A stretch of 14,459 bases of DNA from an uncultured Solobacterium sp. (lineage in GTDB: Bacteria; Bacillota_I; Bacilli_A; Erysipelotrichales; Erysipelotrichaceae): assembly GCA_938041275.1 (NCBI GenBank), contig CALISH010000175.1, positions 1-14,459 on the forward strand. Direction: 5' to 3'. The position numbers were made by a program, and so were the translations under genes. Within the stretch, counting starts at the first letter, position 1. Each line of letters starts with the position of its first letter. The notes below the pieces were generated by a model. That model was not told where the DNA came from. It did not search any database and was given only the letters and a program-made list of their open reading frames with translations. Of this stretch, positions 1 to 7,162 are shown in pieces.

Positions 1-29
1 AACACCCCATCTAATTTTGGAGCGCCTGT

Positions 30-1583
30 TTATCGATTTAAATGTGCAATATAATTTTCAGCTTGCTTGATACCATCTACTGCACTAGAGACAATACCGC
101 CAGCATATCCAGCACCTTCGCCACATGGATATAATCCTTGAATTGTAAAACTGCACCCATTATCGTTACGAAGTATTTTGATTGGAGAAGAAGAGCGTGT
201 TTCTAGACCAACCATGATTCCATTTTCAATCCAACCGTGTATCTTCTTAGCGAATTGTTTCATGCCTTCTTCCATTGCTTGATTTACTTCATCGGAGAAG
301 AATGCATGCATGTCCTGCATAACGGTACTACGTGGATAAGAAGTTTGAATGACAAGTTTATCGGAAGGTGTTTGTTTTAAATAGTCTTTAATATTTTGCG
401 CAGGCGCCGCAAATCCCTCGTGGTAACCTAGTTGTTCTAATTTCTTCTGAAATTGAAAACCATCAAGAGGGTGTCCTTGATCGAAATCACTGCGTGGTAT
501 TTGTACAAGGATAGCACTATTGGCATTCTTACCTGCACGCATGCTATAGGACATTCCATTTACTGCAAGACAGTTTTGTTCGGTAGATGCAGGGATGACA
601 ACACCACCTGGACACATACAGAATGAATATACACCACGATTAACAGATGTCTTGGCGGTTAGTTGGTATGATGATGCCTTAAGCGCAGGATGACCATAGT
701 GTTTACCGTAAGTACTTTGATCGATGAGACTCTGCGGATGCTCGACACGTACGCCAATGGCGAAATCTTTTTGTGTGATTTCTACCCCTTGTGCAAGTAG
801 TGTTTCATACGTATCACTTGCACTATGGCCAGTACATAGTATGACGCTATCGGTTGAAAAGTCTTGTTTGTTTGTATGTATTCCAATAATTTGATTGCCG
901 TTTAGATATAAGCTTTCTAGTTTGGTATCAAAGTATATTTCACCACCAAGACGAATAATCTTTTCACGTATCTTTTTGACAATTGTTTGAAGTACATCAG
1001 TACCTAGGTGAGGGCGCTGTTGGTATAGAATTGCGGGGTTAGCACCAGCTTCTACAAATTCTTCATATACTTTAGAAACACGTATATTCTTCATGCGTGT
1101 TGTAAGTTTCCCGTCAGAGAACGTACCAGCACCACCTTCACCAAACTGTACGTTTGATGATTCTAAAAGTTTACCTTTGGTGAAGAATGTGTTGATATCT
1201 TTGGTACGTTGTTCAACTGCTTGACCACGCTCGATGATGATTGGTTTTAAACCCGCTTCTGCTAAGATTAGACCAGCATACATACCACTAGGGCCAAATC
1301 CTACGATGATTGGTCTTTGGCTTGGAGTCTTTGTGGTTGTTGGAAGAACATATACTTCTTTTGATTCTTTTTTTACATCGTGGTTTTTGAGATATTTATC
1401 TTCGCTTTTAATAGACACATACACACTATAGGAATAGTGTAGGTCATTACCTCTAGCATCGATGGATTCACGATCGATTTCAAAGGAGTGAATATCATGA
1501 ATGGAACAGCGTAATTTCTTTGCGATGTGATGAATCGAAAATGTCTCTCCAACTTCACAACGAATCTGGTTAATTTTTAGCAT
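30..1583 (-). CDS. FAD-dependent dehydrogenase (COG2509-like flavoprotein)
   Basis: The 517-residue protein is a soluble flavoprotein of the uncharacterised FAD-dependent dehydrogenase group (COG2509-like). An N-terminal region of about 85 residues precedes the Rossmann dinucleotide-binding motif GFGPSG at 95-100. An ERG at 118-120 is placed to bind the FAD ribose. A glycine-rich EGGAGTFSDGKL follows at 149-160, and a C-terminal GEGAGYAGG (488-496) is of the type that closes over the flavin. No signal peptide or membrane segment is seen. Start: ATG at 1583 with GAGAGG six to seven bases upstream on the minus strand. It is divergent from the pseudouridine synthase gene. Family membership is fairly certain; the substrate is unknown, and members are often annotated only as NAD(P)/FAD-dependent oxidoreductase. 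Sequence after its stop is too short here to show a terminator. Confidence 0.88.
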   Translation of the reverse strand: MLKINQIRCEVGETFSIHHIAKKLRCSIHDIHSFEIDRESIDARGNDLHYSYSVYVSIKSEDKYLKNHDVKKESKEVYVLPTTTKTPSQRPIIVGFGPSGMYAGLILAEAGLKPIIIERGQAVEQRTKDINTFFTKGKLLESSNVQFGEGGAGTFSDGKLTTRMKNIRVSKVYEEFVEAGANPAILYQQRPHLGTDVLQTIVKKIREKIIRLGGEIYFDTKLESLYLNGNQIIGIHTNKQDFSTDSVILCTGHSASDTYETLLAQGVEITQKDFAIGVRVEHPQSLIDQSTYGKHYGHPALKASSYQLTAKTSVNRGVYSFCMCPGGVVIPASTEQNCLAVNGMSYSMRAGKNANSAILVQIPRSDFDQGHPLDGFQFQKKLEQLGYHEGFAAPAQNIKDYLKQTPSDKLVIQTSYPRSTVMQDMHAFFSDEVNQAMEEGMKQFAKKIHGWIENGIMVGLETRSSSPIKILRNDNGCSFTIQGLYPCGEGAGYAGGIVSSAVDGIKQAENYIAHLNR

Positions 1584-1602
1584 AACGTACCTCTCAACAA
1601 TG

Positions 1603-1631
1603 ATTATACAATAGCATTCTCTCTTTTGATT
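1603..1631 (-). promoter_or_regulatory. Candidate promoter of the FAD dehydrogenase gene
   Basis: On the minus strand a perfect TATAAT (plus positions 1603-1608) lies about 20 bases before the ATG. The -35 region (around 1626-1631) is poor, reading AATCAA on that strand. It overlaps the -35 box of the divergent promoter, so polymerase binding in the two directions may be mutually exclusive. Confidence 0.45.
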
Positions 1632-1653
1632 AGAGATTAATTTGCGTTATAAT
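1626..1653 (+). promoter_or_regulatory. Promoter of the RluA-type gene, apparently giving a leaderless mRNA
   Basis: TTGATT (1626-1631) and a perfect TATAAT (1648-1653) are separated by 16 bases. Only six bases separate the -10 box from the A of the ATG at 1660, so the expected transcription start coincides with the start codon. No Shine-Dalgarno sequence is present. Confidence 0.55.
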
Positions 1654-1659
1654 TTGAAC

Positions 1660-2529
1660 ATGAAAATCGCGAAACAAAAGAAAATTAAATCAAGTGAAGA
1701 TGGTCTTCTTGTTAAGAATATCTTATCTAAGCAGATGGGTTTTTCACGCCGTGAGATAAGTAGATTTCATGTGTCTGGTTCGATTTATCTCAATGATGAA
1801 AAGTGCAGATTGACACAAGAGGTACATACAAACGATTTAGTGACTATACGGACAGAAGAACCGCAGTTAGAATCAAAACCAATCATCCTCTATGAGGACA
1901 CTGAGATTGTTGTAGTGAATAAACCTGCTGGAATTCCAAGTCATGCGAGTGCAGAACATTTTGATGATGATATGGGGTCTATTTTAAAACGCTACTATCA
2001 AGATGATAACTTTACAGTTAGAACAGTTGGACGCTTAGACAAAGGTGTTTCAGGCATTGTTGTATATGCAAAAACAAAACAGATGGCAGCTTTGCTGGCT
2101 TCTGCTCGCCAGGAACAATTATTACATAAAGAATACTTGGCTATCGTAAAAGGAAAGTTTGAAGTACAAAGTGGGGCTTTAACGTATACCTTAGGAAAAG
2201 AGAAGGGAATACGTGGAAGAAGTGTGACCGTGGATGGTCAAAATTGTATTACCAATTATGAAGTGATTATCGAGGGTAATTTCTTCTCTCTGATTAAAGT
2301 TCATATTGAAACTGGAAGATTACATCAGATACGTGCAGGTATGGCTTATTTTGGACATCCACTGATTGGTGATCGTCTCTATGGTGGCAGTATGCATGCG
2401 ATGAAGCGACCAGCATTACATTGTTGGAAAGTAGAGTTTATCCATCCTAAAACAAAGAAGCAGATAAAGATAGAATGCAAATTACCAGATGATATGCAAA
2501 AGGTAGTTGATAAACTTCAAGAAAAATGA
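1660..2529 (+). CDS. RluA-family pseudouridine synthase with N-terminal S4 domain
   Basis: This 289-residue protein is predicted to isomerise specific uridines in rRNA or tRNA to pseudouridine. An S4-like RNA-binding domain covers about residues 13-63. The catalytic domain starts near 78 (YEDTEIVVVNKPAG). The catalytic aspartate is D127 in GRLDKGVSG (124-132), and a later GRLHQIRAG with GHPLIGDRLYGG is typical of the family. The usual HRLDxxTSG signature is altered: His is Gly and Thr is Val. ATG 1660 is chosen over the in-frame TTG at 1642 because the TTG lies upstream of the -10 box and would not be transcribed. With no ribosome binding site, translation is probably leaderless. The family is secure; the exact RNA target (RluC/RluD-like or other) cannot be told. 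Confidence 0.88.
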   Translation: MKIAKQKKIKSSEDGLLVKNILSKQMGFSRREISRFHVSGSIYLNDEKCRLTQEVHTNDLVTIRTEEPQLESKPIILYEDTEIVVVNKPAGIPSHASAEHFDDDMGSILKRYYQDDNFTVRTVGRLDKGVSGIVVYAKTKQMAALLASARQEQLLHKEYLAIVKGKFEVQSGALTYTLGKEKGIRGRSVTVDGQNCITNYEVIIEGNFFSLIKVHIETGRLHQIRAGMAYFGHPLIGDRLYGGSMHAMKRPALHCWKVEFIHPKTKKQIKIECKLPDDMQKVVDKLQEK

Positions 2530-2543
2530 TGATATTGTGAGAT

Positions 2544-2572
2544 TTGTAATCAAACATATTTAGGCATAGAAT
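2544..2572 (+). promoter_or_regulatory. Promoter of the M20 amidohydrolase gene
   Basis: TTGTAA (2544-2549) and TAGAAT (2567-2572) are separated by 17 bases. The predicted leader is about 25 bases and contains AAGGAG (2591-2596), seven bases before the ATG. The spacer holds CAAACATATTT (2551-2561), whose reverse complement recurs upstream of the AraC-type regulator. Confidence 0.5.
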
Positions 2573-2603
2573 CAATGATAGAAGTGCGCAAAGGAGTATC
2601 TGT

Positions 2604-3707
2604 ATGAAACAGGAAAATCTTGAAAAGATTATTGCGTTTCGCCATGTATTACATGAGCATCCAGAATTGTCTAATCACGAAATAATTACACGAAAATTAA
2701 TCAAAGAATTTATTGCACAAAATATGCCTGGCTATCTCGTGTTTGATGAAGGGGATTGGCTGTATTGTATGAAGCCATATCAACCTACTAAGCAGACGAT
2801 TGTATTACGTGCGGATCATGATGCGATAATGAATTCTTCAAATACACCGTTTCATGGCTGCGGTCATGATGGACATACTGCAATTTTGCTGGGGGTGATG
2901 CTAGAAGAAGAGGATAGAGAAAGTGAGTATAATGTTATCTATCTTTTTCAACCAGCTGAAGAAAATGGTAGTGGTGCTGCTATCTGCAAACCATTATTTG
3001 AAAAATATCATGTGGATAAAATTTTTGGCTTGCATAATATGCCTAACTTAAGAAAGAATGTGATTTACTATCGACCAGAGACAGTCATGTGTGCATCGGT
3101 TGGATACCGTATTTCTTTAACGGGAGTACAAAGCCATGCCTCAGAACCTGAGAAAGGACTGAATCCGGTATACGCTTTATCTGCATTTGCAAAATCGATT
3201 GAACCTCTAGCAAAGCAGACGGGATTTCAACCATTTACATTTGGTAATTATCACTTCAGTTCACTTGCGATGATAACAATTATCCATATGAATGTGGGTA
3301 GTTTGAACTTTGGTATCTCACCAGCAAATGGGGAAATTTGTTTGACGTTACGTGCGGCCAAAGAAAATGAGCTAGCTGTATTAGAAGAATATGTTCGCTC
3401 TTATTTTGAAGGATTAAAAGGGAAGTTTGAAGTAAGGATTGAAGAGTTTGACCGCTTTGATGAAAATTACACAGATCCATCTCTAGTAGATAAAACTGTT
3501 AGGAAATTAAAGAGTGTGGGTCTTGAGGTTGAAGAATTATCTGAACCAATTCGTGCTAGTGAAGATTTTGGCTATTATAAGAAGTTTGCACCATGTATGT
3601 TTTTCTTTGTTGGTATGGGTACTTGTCCTTCTTTACATCATGATTCATATGTGTTTGATGATGAAATTATTCCTGCCGCAGTGCGTCTATTTGAAACAAT
3701 TATTTGA
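2604..3707 (+). CDS. M20-family metallopeptidase / amidohydrolase
   Basis: The 367-residue cytoplasmic protein belongs to the M20D-type amidohydrolases (hippurate hydrolase, N-acyl-amino-acid deacylase, IAA-amino-acid hydrolase relatives), which cleave an amide bond using two metal ions. Visible metal-site elements are LRADHDA (68-74), GCGHDGH (85-91; C86 and H88 as likely ligands), QPAEEN (116-121), GLHNMP (142-147) and a C-terminal H345. A lid-domain segment GVQSHASEPEKGLNP (174-188) follows. It is slightly shorter than the usual 380-400 residues but has all expected blocks. It has its own promoter and terminator, so it is probably monocistronic. Substrate is unknown. Release of a free amino acid such as arginine or ornithine would suit the neighbourhood, but that is a guess from context. 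Confidence 0.85.
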   Translation: MKQENLEKIIAFRHVLHEHPELSNHEIITRKLIKEFIAQNMPGYLVFDEGDWLYCMKPYQPTKQTIVLRADHDAIMNSSNTPFHGCGHDGHTAILLGVMLEEEDRESEYNVIYLFQPAEENGSGAAICKPLFEKYHVDKIFGLHNMPNLRKNVIYYRPETVMCASVGYRISLTGVQSHASEPEKGLNPVYALSAFAKSIEPLAKQTGFQPFTFGNYHFSSLAMITIIHMNVGSLNFGISPANGEICLTLRAAKENELAVLEEYVRSYFEGLKGKFEVRIEEFDRFDENYTDPSLVDKTVRKLKSVGLEVEELSEPIRASEDFGYYKKFAPCMFFFVGMGTCPSLHHDSYVFDDEIIPAAVRLFETII

Positions 3708-3742
3708 TAGTGCTTGCATGTATTTCACAAGTGCTATTTTTT
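3707..3742 (+). terminator. Rho-independent terminator after the M20 gene
   Basis: ATAGTGCTTG (3707-3716) pairs with CAAGTGCTAT (3728-3737) through 10 pairs, two of them G-U. The loop is 11 bases and a six-T run (3737-3742) follows. The stem starts at the last base of the stop codon. Confidence 0.75.
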
Positions 3743-3776
3743 CATTGATTTTACAATACTTTTTTCTGAAAAAGGC

Positions 3777-3805
3777 TTGTATTTTCTAGGGGAATGGAAT
3801 ACTAT
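3777..3805 (+). promoter_or_regulatory. Promoter of tRNA-Arg (and probably argS)
   Basis: TTGTAT (3777-3782) and TACTAT (3800-3805) are separated by 17 bases. The predicted start near 3812 gives a leader of about 20 bases before the mature tRNA. It is the only convincing promoter between the preceding terminator and argS. Confidence 0.5.
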
Positions 3806-3831
3806 TAAAAAGCAAGGTGATAACACCGAAT

Positions 3832-3908
3832 GCGCCGATAGCTCAACTGGATAGAGCATTTGACTACGAATCAAAAGGTTGCGGGTTCGACTCCTGCTCG
3901 GCGCGCCA
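3832..3908 (+). tRNA. tRNA-Arg (anticodon ACG)
   Basis: A complete cloverleaf can be drawn. The acceptor stem GCGCCGA (3832-3838) pairs with TCGGCGC (3898-3904). The D stem is GCTC/GAGC (3841-3844, 3854-3857). The anticodon stem TTTGA/TCAAA (3859-3863, 3871-3875) holds the loop CTACGAA with anticodon ACG at 3866-3868. The T stem GCGGG/CCTGC encloses TTCGACT. The discriminator is G3905 and CCA is encoded (3906-3908). Anticodon ACG, normally modified to ICG, reads CGU, CGC and CGA. It lies 72 bases upstream of the arginyl-tRNA synthetase start codon. Confidence 0.97.
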
Positions 3909-3918
3909 TTTAAAAAAA

Positions 3919-3940
3919 GCCCGCTACAAGCGGTTTTTTT
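3919..3940 (+). terminator. Small terminator between tRNA-Arg and argS
   Basis: CCGCT (3921-3925) pairs with AGCGG (3929-3933) around a three-base ACA loop, followed by seven T (3934-3940). Seven A (3912-3918) precede the stem and could pair with the T run. It presumably ends most tRNA transcripts. No clear promoter fits between it and argS, so some read-through is expected. Confidence 0.75.
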
Positions 3941-3980
3941 ATTAGGATATTTATGCTATCAAATGAGGGAGGACAAAAAG

Positions 3981-5636
3981 ATGAGTGATTTTGAAAGCAA
4001 AATTAGTTCAGCTGTCCGTGAGGCAGTGAAGCAAGTGTACGATATTGACGCAGATGATTCAATATTGATTGTTGAAACCCCACGCGATCCAAAGATGGGA
4101 GACTATTCAACTAGTGTAGCTATGCGCCTTTCCCGAACATTGCATAAGAGTCCATTAGATATTGCTGGACCTATCGTTGAAAAGTTAAAGGAAATTTACA
4201 CAGAAGCTTCTTCTATTGAAGTTGTAAAGCCAGGCTTTATCAACTTCCGTTTAAAGAAAGATGCTTTAGCTGAAGTGATTAATACTGTTATCAACGCAGG
4301 TGATGATTATGGTAAGAATAACACTGGTGCAGGTGTGAATGTATTGGTTGAGTGGGTATCCGCTAACCCTACAGGTGACTTACACTGTGGACATGCTCGT
4401 AACGCTGCTTGGGGTGACTGTATCTCACGTCTTTACGAAGCAAGTGGTTATAACAACTATAGAGAGTTCTATGTTAACGATGCTGGTAACCAGATTGTGA
4501 TGTTAGGTGAATCCTTAATTTCTCGTTACTTTGAACACTTTGGAAAAGAATATCCACTTCCAGAAGATGGATATCATGCACAGGATATTATTGACATTGC
4601 AAATCAAATTGCTGAAAAAGATGGTGATAAGTGGTTGAATGCTGATCCTGCTGAACGTCTTGAATACTTCAAGAAGACAGGTGTCGAGTTAGAATTAAAG
4701 AAGATTGAGGATGACTTAAAACTATATCGTTGTGATTTCCAAAACTTCCAACATGAAACATTCTTCTATGAGAACAATCGTAAGCGTATCAATGATTGTT
4801 TAACAAAGATGGCTGATATGGGCCTAACTTATGAAAAAGATGGTGCGCTATGGTTTAAGAGTACTGAATATGGTGATGATAAGGACCGTGTATTACGTAA
4901 GAGTGATGGAACATTATCTTACTTAACACCAGATATCGCTAACCACATCTATAAGATTGAAAGAGGTTATGACCACTTGATCAACTTATGGGGTGCTGAC
5001 CATCATTCCTACGTAACACGTATGCAGTCTGCTTTAACAGCATTAGGTTATCCAGATGTACTTAAGGTAGATATCATCCAGATGGTACGTATGGTTGAGG
5101 ATGGTAAGGAAGTGAAGATGTCCAAGCGTACAGGTAACGCAATTACAATTCGTGAACTTTGCGAAGATGTAGGTGTTGACGCTGCTCGTTGGTTCTTCGT
5201 TTCCAAGGACGTTGCGACTCATATGGATTTCGATATGAAGTTAGCTCGTTCTAAAGATAACAACAACCCTGTATTCTATGCACAGTATGCATATTCCCGT
5301 ATGCATTCCATTATGAACAATCCTAAGATTCCTGCATTCACGCAGGTAGCTACTTATGATCGTCTCAGTGATGAGAAGGAATTACAGTTGATGAAGCTCA
5401 TCAGTGAATTCCCAATTGAAGTTGCAAATGCAGCAGCAAGCAGAAAGCCAAACAAGATTACTGAATACATCATTTCTCTTGTTAAGGTTTACCACAGCTA
5501 CTACAACAGTTCACGTGTAAATAACCCAGAAGATCCTGAGTTAACAAACCAACGTTTAGGCTTAGTGAAGGCTACAATGATTACATTGAAGAACGCTCTA
5601 AACCTTGTTGGTGTAGAAGCGCCTGAATCAATGTAA
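3981..5636 (+). CDS. argS: Arginyl-tRNA synthetase
   Basis: The 551-residue class I synthetase charges tRNA-Arg with arginine at the cost of ATP. In order there are the N-terminal Add1-type tRNA D-loop recognition domain (about 1-90), the catalytic Rossmann fold with the HIGH-type motif HCGH (135-138, in ANPTGDLHCGHARNA), NDAGNQ (166-171), KMSKR (379-383), and a C-terminal DALR-type anticodon-binding domain (about 430-551). Length is normal for the family. ATG 3981 is chosen because GGGAGG (3967-3972) lies eight bases upstream. The longer reading frame from 3879 would run through the tRNA and the terminator hairpin. It sits between its cognate-type tRNA and the arginine deiminase operon, and is closed by a strong terminator. 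It may depend on read-through from the tRNA promoter. Confidence 0.97.
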   Translation: MSDFESKISSAVREAVKQVYDIDADDSILIVETPRDPKMGDYSTSVAMRLSRTLHKSPLDIAGPIVEKLKEIYTEASSIEVVKPGFINFRLKKDALAEVINTVINAGDDYGKNNTGAGVNVLVEWVSANPTGDLHCGHARNAAWGDCISRLYEASGYNNYREFYVNDAGNQIVMLGESLISRYFEHFGKEYPLPEDGYHAQDIIDIANQIAEKDGDKWLNADPAERLEYFKKTGVELELKKIEDDLKLYRCDFQNFQHETFFYENNRKRINDCLTKMADMGLTYEKDGALWFKSTEYGDDKDRVLRKSDGTLSYLTPDIANHIYKIERGYDHLINLWGADHHSYVTRMQSALTALGYPDVLKVDIIQMVRMVEDGKEVKMSKRTGNAITIRELCEDVGVDAARWFFVSKDVATHMDFDMKLARSKDNNNPVFYAQYAYSRMHSIMNNPKIPAFTQVATYDRLSDEKELQLMKLISEFPIEVANAAASRKPNKITEYIISLVKVYHSYYNSSRVNNPEDPELTNQRLGLVKATMITLKNALNLVGVEAPESM

Positions 5637-5658
5637 CTGAAGAACAAGAACGATATAT

Positions 5659-5695
5659 AGGACCCCTATAGTTTGATATAGGGGTCCTTTCTTGT
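5659..5695 (+). terminator. Strong terminator after argS
   Basis: A perfect 12-bp stem, AGGACCCCTATA (5659-5670) with TATAGGGGTCCT (5677-5688), has a six-base GTTTGA loop and is followed by TTTCTTG. It separates argS from the arc operon. The modest T run means termination may be incomplete. Confidence 0.85.
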
Positions 5696-5732
5696 GAAAT
5701 TGAAGTTAATTTTCAACAAGAAAAGCGAGATG

Positions 5733-5775
5733 ATGTTTACAAAAAAATACAAAATTTTAGGCAATATGTTTCCAA
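5733..5775 (+). repeat. Short direct repeat upstream of the arc promoter
   Basis: ATGTTTACAA (5733-5742) and ATGTTTCCAA (5766-5775) are the same 10-mer apart from one base, 33 bases (about three helical turns) apart. They lie directly upstream of the candidate arcA -10 box, where an activator would bind. Function is unproven, and chance is possible in such AT-rich DNA. Confidence 0.35.
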
Positions 5776-5800
5776 TTATAGAAAAAAATATGTGTACAAT
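5769..5800 (+). promoter_or_regulatory. Candidate arc operon promoter with a weak -35
   Basis: TACAAT (5795-5800) is the best -10 box, one base from consensus. The best -35 match, TTTCCA (5769-5774), is 20 bases away. Such a weak -35 with odd spacing fits activator dependence. An alternative -10, TATAGA (5806-5811), lies just downstream. The exact start site cannot be fixed from sequence. Confidence 0.35.
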
Positions 5801-5812
5801 AATAGTATAGAT

Positions 5813-5827
5813 TTGAAAACGGTTACA
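5813..5827 (+). promoter_or_regulatory. cre operator (CcpA site) for the arc operon
   Basis: TTGAAAACGGTTACA matches the published Bacillus-type cre consensus WTGNAANCGNWNNCW at every defined position. It lies just downstream of the candidate -10 boxes, close to or just after the start of transcription, which is a repressing position. Carbon catabolite repression of arginine deiminase operons is well known in lactic acid bacteria. Confidence 0.75.
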
Positions 5828-5850
5828 TATCATGCGCGCGATATGTAGCC
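5821..5850 (+). promoter_or_regulatory. 11-bp inverted repeat overlapping cre, 5' of arcA
   Basis: GGTTACATATC (5821-5831) pairs with GATATGTAGCC (5840-5850) with one G-U pair, around an eight-base loop ATGCGCGC. The left arm shares seven bases with the cre site. In RNA it would form a 5' leader hairpin ending 16 bases before the AGGAGG. In DNA it could be a second operator. The GC-only GCGCGCG run in the loop is out of keeping with the surrounding AT-rich DNA. Confidence 0.6.
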
Positions 5851-5879
5851 TCAATGAAAAGACAATAGGAGGAAAGCAA

Positions 5880-7109
5880 ATGTCTAACATTCATGTAACG
5901 AGTGAAATTAAAACACTCAAAAAGGTTTTATTACACAGGCCAGGAGAAGAATTATTAAATCTTACACCTGATACATTAGGAGAATTATTATTTGATGATA
6001 TTCCTGATCTTTACGAAGCACAGGTTGAACATGACCGTTTTGCAAAGATTTTACGCGACAATGGCGTAGAAGTTGTTTATCTAGAAGACTTAATGGCTGA
6101 AACATTAGATGCTCACCCAGAAATTAAGGAACAGTTCCTTGATCAGTGGTTAGTTGAATCAGGTGTTCATACAGCTGAATATCATAAGATTATTAAGGAT
6201 TACTTAGCTAAGTTTACAAACAATAAGGAATTAGTTCTAAAGACTATGGCTGGTATCACATTTAGAGAAATTGGTGAGATCCACACAAACTTCTTAGTTG
6301 ACCGTCTTGAGACTAACTCACACTTATTAGTAAACCCAATGCCAAACCTATACTTTACACGCGACCCATTCGCTTCTGTAGGTAATGGTGCAGTTATTAA
6401 CAGAATGTATTCTGTAACAAGAAATCGTGAAACAATCTATGCAGATTACATCTTCAGATTCCATCCAGAATATGCTGGAAATGTTCCAGATTTATATGGA
6501 CGTAACAACCACTTCCATATCGAAGGTGGAGACGTATTAAACGTTAATGAAAAACTCTTATTCATCGGTATTTCACAGAGAACACAGGCTGAAGCTATTC
6601 AGGACTTAGCTATGAAGATGTTCTATGAAAACGAAGGAAATAAGATTGAGACAATTTTAGCTTTCAATATTCCTAATTCACGTGCATTCATGCACTTAGA
6701 TACAGTATTTACACAGATTGATACTGATGCATTTACAATTCACCCAGGTATCATGGGAACATTACAAGTATTTGCATTAACAGCTGATCGTGCAAATCAT
6801 GATGTTCATATCGAAGAGCATACAGGTAAGTTAGAAGATATTCTTGCTAAGTTCATGGGCTTAGATAAGGTTCGTTTATTCCCTTGCGGAGCTGGCGATC
6901 CATTAGCAGCTGAACGTGAACAGTGGAACGATGGTTCTAATACATTGACAATTGCGCCAGGTAAGATCATCGTTTACAAGCGTAACTATGTTACAAACCA
7001 ATATCTAAAGGATAATGGATTTGAAGTATTAGAATTAGAAGCATCCAACTTATGCGTAGGACGTGGTGGACCAAGATGTATGTCCATGCCATTAGTTCGT
7101 GAAGACTAA
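5880..7109 (+). CDS. arcA: Arginine deiminase
   Basis: The 409-residue cytoplasmic enzyme hydrolyses L-arginine to L-citrulline and ammonia, the first step of the ADI pathway. Family landmarks are LLHRPGEELLNLTP (17-30), FDDIPDLYEAQVEHD (38-52), NLYFTRDP (156-163), HIEGGD (213-218), MHLDTVF (271-277) and the C-terminal GRGGPRCMSMP (394-404) with the nucleophilic cysteine C400. All catalytic blocks are present and length is typical. ATG 5880 is chosen for its AGGAGG (5867-5872), seven bases upstream. An in-frame ATG at 5832 sits in the loop of the leader hairpin without a binding site. First gene of arcABCD; 53 A-rich bases separate it from arcB. Expression is likely repressed through the cre site. 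Confidence 0.97.
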   Translation: MSNIHVTSEIKTLKKVLLHRPGEELLNLTPDTLGELLFDDIPDLYEAQVEHDRFAKILRDNGVEVVYLEDLMAETLDAHPEIKEQFLDQWLVESGVHTAEYHKIIKDYLAKFTNNKELVLKTMAGITFREIGEIHTNFLVDRLETNSHLLVNPMPNLYFTRDPFASVGNGAVINRMYSVTRNRETIYADYIFRFHPEYAGNVPDLYGRNNHFHIEGGDVLNVNEKLLFIGISQRTQAEAIQDLAMKMFYENEGNKIETILAFNIPNSRAFMHLDTVFTQIDTDAFTIHPGIMGTLQVFALTADRANHDVHIEEHTGKLEDILAKFMGLDKVRLFPCGAGDPLAAEREQWNDGSNTLTIAPGKIIVYKRNYVTNQYLKDNGFEVLELEASNLCVGRGGPRCMSMPLVRED

Positions 7110-7162
7110 GTTTAAAATCGAATAACCATAAAAATAGAAAAGAAAAAAGAAAAGGAGCTATT

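Noticed and set aside
1234..1431. Plus-strand reading frame opposite the FAD dehydrogenase, and other antisense or out-of-frame frames inside genes
   Set aside because: These are shadows of well-supported genes. They lack ribosome binding sites and recognisable domains.
1642..1659. TTG start for the pseudouridine synthase
   Set aside because: It overlaps the promoter, upstream of the expected transcription start, and has no binding site.
3879..3980. N-terminal extension of argS by 34 residues
   Set aside because: It begins inside the tRNA-Arg gene and runs through the terminator hairpin. The ATG at 3981 has a strong ribosome binding site and gives a standard ArgS N terminus.
3909..3980. T-box riboswitch before argS
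   Set aside because: No T-box consensus core or specifier stem is present. The only structure is the short tRNA terminator.
5700..5716. TTGAA-N7-TTCAA dyad as an ArgR/AhrC box
   Set aside because: The known ARG box has TGAAT-N4-ATTCA, that is six bases between TGAA and TTCA. Here there are seven and the inner bases do not fit, so I do not call it an arginine repressor site.
5832..5879. Longer ArcA start at ATG 5832
   Set aside because: The codon lies in the loop of the leader hairpin with no binding site, and the added 16 residues do not look like an ArcA N terminus.
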